In this document: in pieces, positions 63,056 through 64,000 of the stretch
Numbering within the stretch: position 1 is the first letter of the stretch
How the letters are laid out: each line of letters starts with the position of its first letter
DNA from: Candidatus Aenigmatarchaeota archaeon
GTDB taxonomy: Archaea; Aenigmatarchaeota; Aenigmatarchaeia; QMZP01; QMZT01
Assembly (NCBI GenBank): GCA_016932735.1
Contig: JAFGCI010000001.1
Location: 62,001 to 126,000 of the forward strand
Direction: 5' to 3'
Length of the DNA stretch: 64,000 nt
Translations under genes and position numbers: made by a program
The notes under the pieces: model-generated
The model's database searches: none
Told to the model about the DNA's origin: nothing
Seen by the model: the letters and a program-made list of their open reading frames with translations, nothing else

Positions 63056-64000
63056 TTATAACTTCTTGAGACCGAACCAAACCTTCTTGCCCATAATCTC
63101 GATCTGGTTTGGAGTTATGTTTTCATCGGGATTACCAAATTGTATGACTTCTGACCCGGTGTTTATTTTCAGTTGTTCTTCATGCCTTCTGAAAATATCA
63201 ACCGTTTCTGGATCGGAACCCACATTTAATTTTATTTTATCAGTTACAATCAAACCTTTCTCCTTTCTCTCAATTTGGGTATATCTTGAAAATTCTCTTA
63301 TGAAAGCTTCATCTTCAAGGACATCACCCAAAGACAATTTTCCGCCTTCAAACTCATTCGAAGCTCCGGAAACCTTTCCGACCGAGAATTTTTTCGAGTT
63401 TCCCATTTCGCAAAGTATTTCCTGAAGGTTTTCAACAGATTTTTTTATGTCCTCGTTAGACGTCTCAACAATGACTTCCGATACGGGCCATTTCAGTTTC
63501 ACTTTATGTTCCTGTCGCAGGGAGTTAGCGGATTCTATCATAACTTTGACAATCTCCATCTGTTTTTCAAGTTCGGCATCTATCAATCTTTCATTAGGTT
63601 CAGGCCAAGTTGAAAGATGGATTGAAACAGGTTTGTTTGAATCGCTGTTGCAGAACATTTTCTGGTAAATCTTCTCGCTTATGAAAGGCGAGATGGGAGC
63701 AAGTAGCTTAATGACATTTTCCAGAACATAGAATAACGTGAATTGCGCTTCTTCCTTGTCGGGCTCTTCATACCATGGCGACATTCTGTTCCTGATAGTC
63801 TTTATGTACCATCGGGAAAAGTCATTCAGGGTGAAGTCTCCTAAAAGTCTTCCTGCAAAATTAAGCTCGAAATTTTCAAGATGATTAGTGAACTGTTTTA
63901 TCACTGAATTGATCTTTGAAATTATGTATTTGTCCTCTTTTCTGAATTTAGACAAATTAAATTTCTTATCGATGAGCGACGGGTCTGCCTCATACATGTC
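63056..64000 (-). CDS. ileS: Isoleucyl-tRNA synthetase, C-terminal part
   Basis: At least 313 residues at the 3' end of the gene; the 5' part lies beyond the right edge. Readings such as DFTLNDFSRWYIKTIRNRM, NVIKLLAPISPFISEKIYQ and SIHLSTWPEPNERLID belong to the anticodon-binding helical domain. The remaining C-terminal domain (LRQEHKVKLKWPVSEVIVET) is typical of archaeal/eukaryotic-type IleRS. Catalytic HIGH and KMSKS motifs are outside. Confidence 0.93.
   Translation of the reverse strand, partial: DMYEADPSLIDKKFNLSKFRKEDKYIISKINSVIKQFTNHLENFELNFAGRLLGDFTLNDFSRWYIKTIRNRMSPWYEEPDKEEAQFTLFYVLENVIKLLAPISPFISEKIYQKMFCNSDSNKPVSIHLSTWPEPNERLIDAELEKQMEIVKVMIESANSLRQEHKVKLKWPVSEVIVETSNEDIKKSVENLQEILCEMGNSKKFSVGKVSGASNEFEGGKLSLGDVLEDEAFIREFSRYTQIERKEKGLIVTDKIKLNVGSDPETVDIFRRHEEQLKINTGSEVIQFGNPDENITPNQIEIMGKKVWFGLKKL

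Overview
The window is archaeal chromosome. It encodes archaeal/eukaryotic-type ribosomal proteins (S3Ae, S19e, L18e, L31e, L39e), aIF6, aIF2-beta, a PDCD5-like protein, Sec61-beta, an archaeal-type prolyl-tRNA synthetase, an archaeal RNase P RNA and intron-containing tRNAs. Many genes have a TATA box about 25 bases before the start codon (leaderless mRNAs). Others carry GRTGAT-type Shine-Dalgarno sites matching the ATCACCTCCTT end of the 16S rRNA. I cannot place the organism to species. Uncultured lineages such as DPANN or Altiarchaeota are possible, but this is only a guess.

Layout. 1-12 kb: a glycogen/alpha-glucan block (GH133 debranching enzyme, two complete GT4 glycosyltransferases, a lone GT-B N-domain, a GH57 amylase) mixed with housekeeping genes (YjbQ, Nudix, AlaX, an RNA m5C methyltransferase with a PUA-like partner). 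12-14 kb: tRNA-Arg, tRNA-Leu and tRNA-Lys, all carrying insertions. 15.5-24.8 kb: a divergent locus of membrane-anchored exported proteins, namely a 1483-aa giant, two tiny one-TM proteins, a lysozyme/transglycosylase-like protein, an M23 peptidase and three unknown anchored proteins. 24.8-32 kb: translation genes (aIF6, L31e, L39e, PDCD5, S19e, S3Ae), a deleted glutamate dehydrogenase remnant, a DHH nuclease and ProS. 32.2-37.9 kb: rRNA operon 16S / tRNA-Ala / 23S with a structured spacer; no 5S was seen. 38-41 kb: paired small proteins, AIM24-like protein, RNase P RNA, Sec61-beta, endonuclease IV-like protein, tRNA-Cys. 42-45.5 kb: FtsZ and the L18e-L13-S9-S10 operon. 46-58 kb: mixed metabolism and regulation (ThrC, Fe-ADH, Lrp-like, MraZ-like, thiamine pyrophosphokinase with a Na+/solute symporter and a 32-aa partner, a beta-propeller, TrmB, FKBP). 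58-62.6 kb: a 1491-aa exported protein ending in an intact N-acetylmuramoyl-L-alanine amidase domain. The window closes with aIF2-beta and the 3' part of ileS.

Two themes stand out. (1) Four of five tRNA genes carry insertions outside the usual anticodon-loop site. tRNA-Lys appears to need removal of four. The T-loop insertions of tRNA-Arg and tRNA-Lys are homologous and show compensatory base changes in two hairpins. (2) An archaeon carries three different murein-hydrolase-type domains (SLT-like, M23, Amidase_3) in exported proteins, two of them inside one locus of pilin-like anchored proteins. This suggests a cell-surface machine acting on bacterial-type or related wall polymers. All assignments come from reading the sequence; no searches were run.
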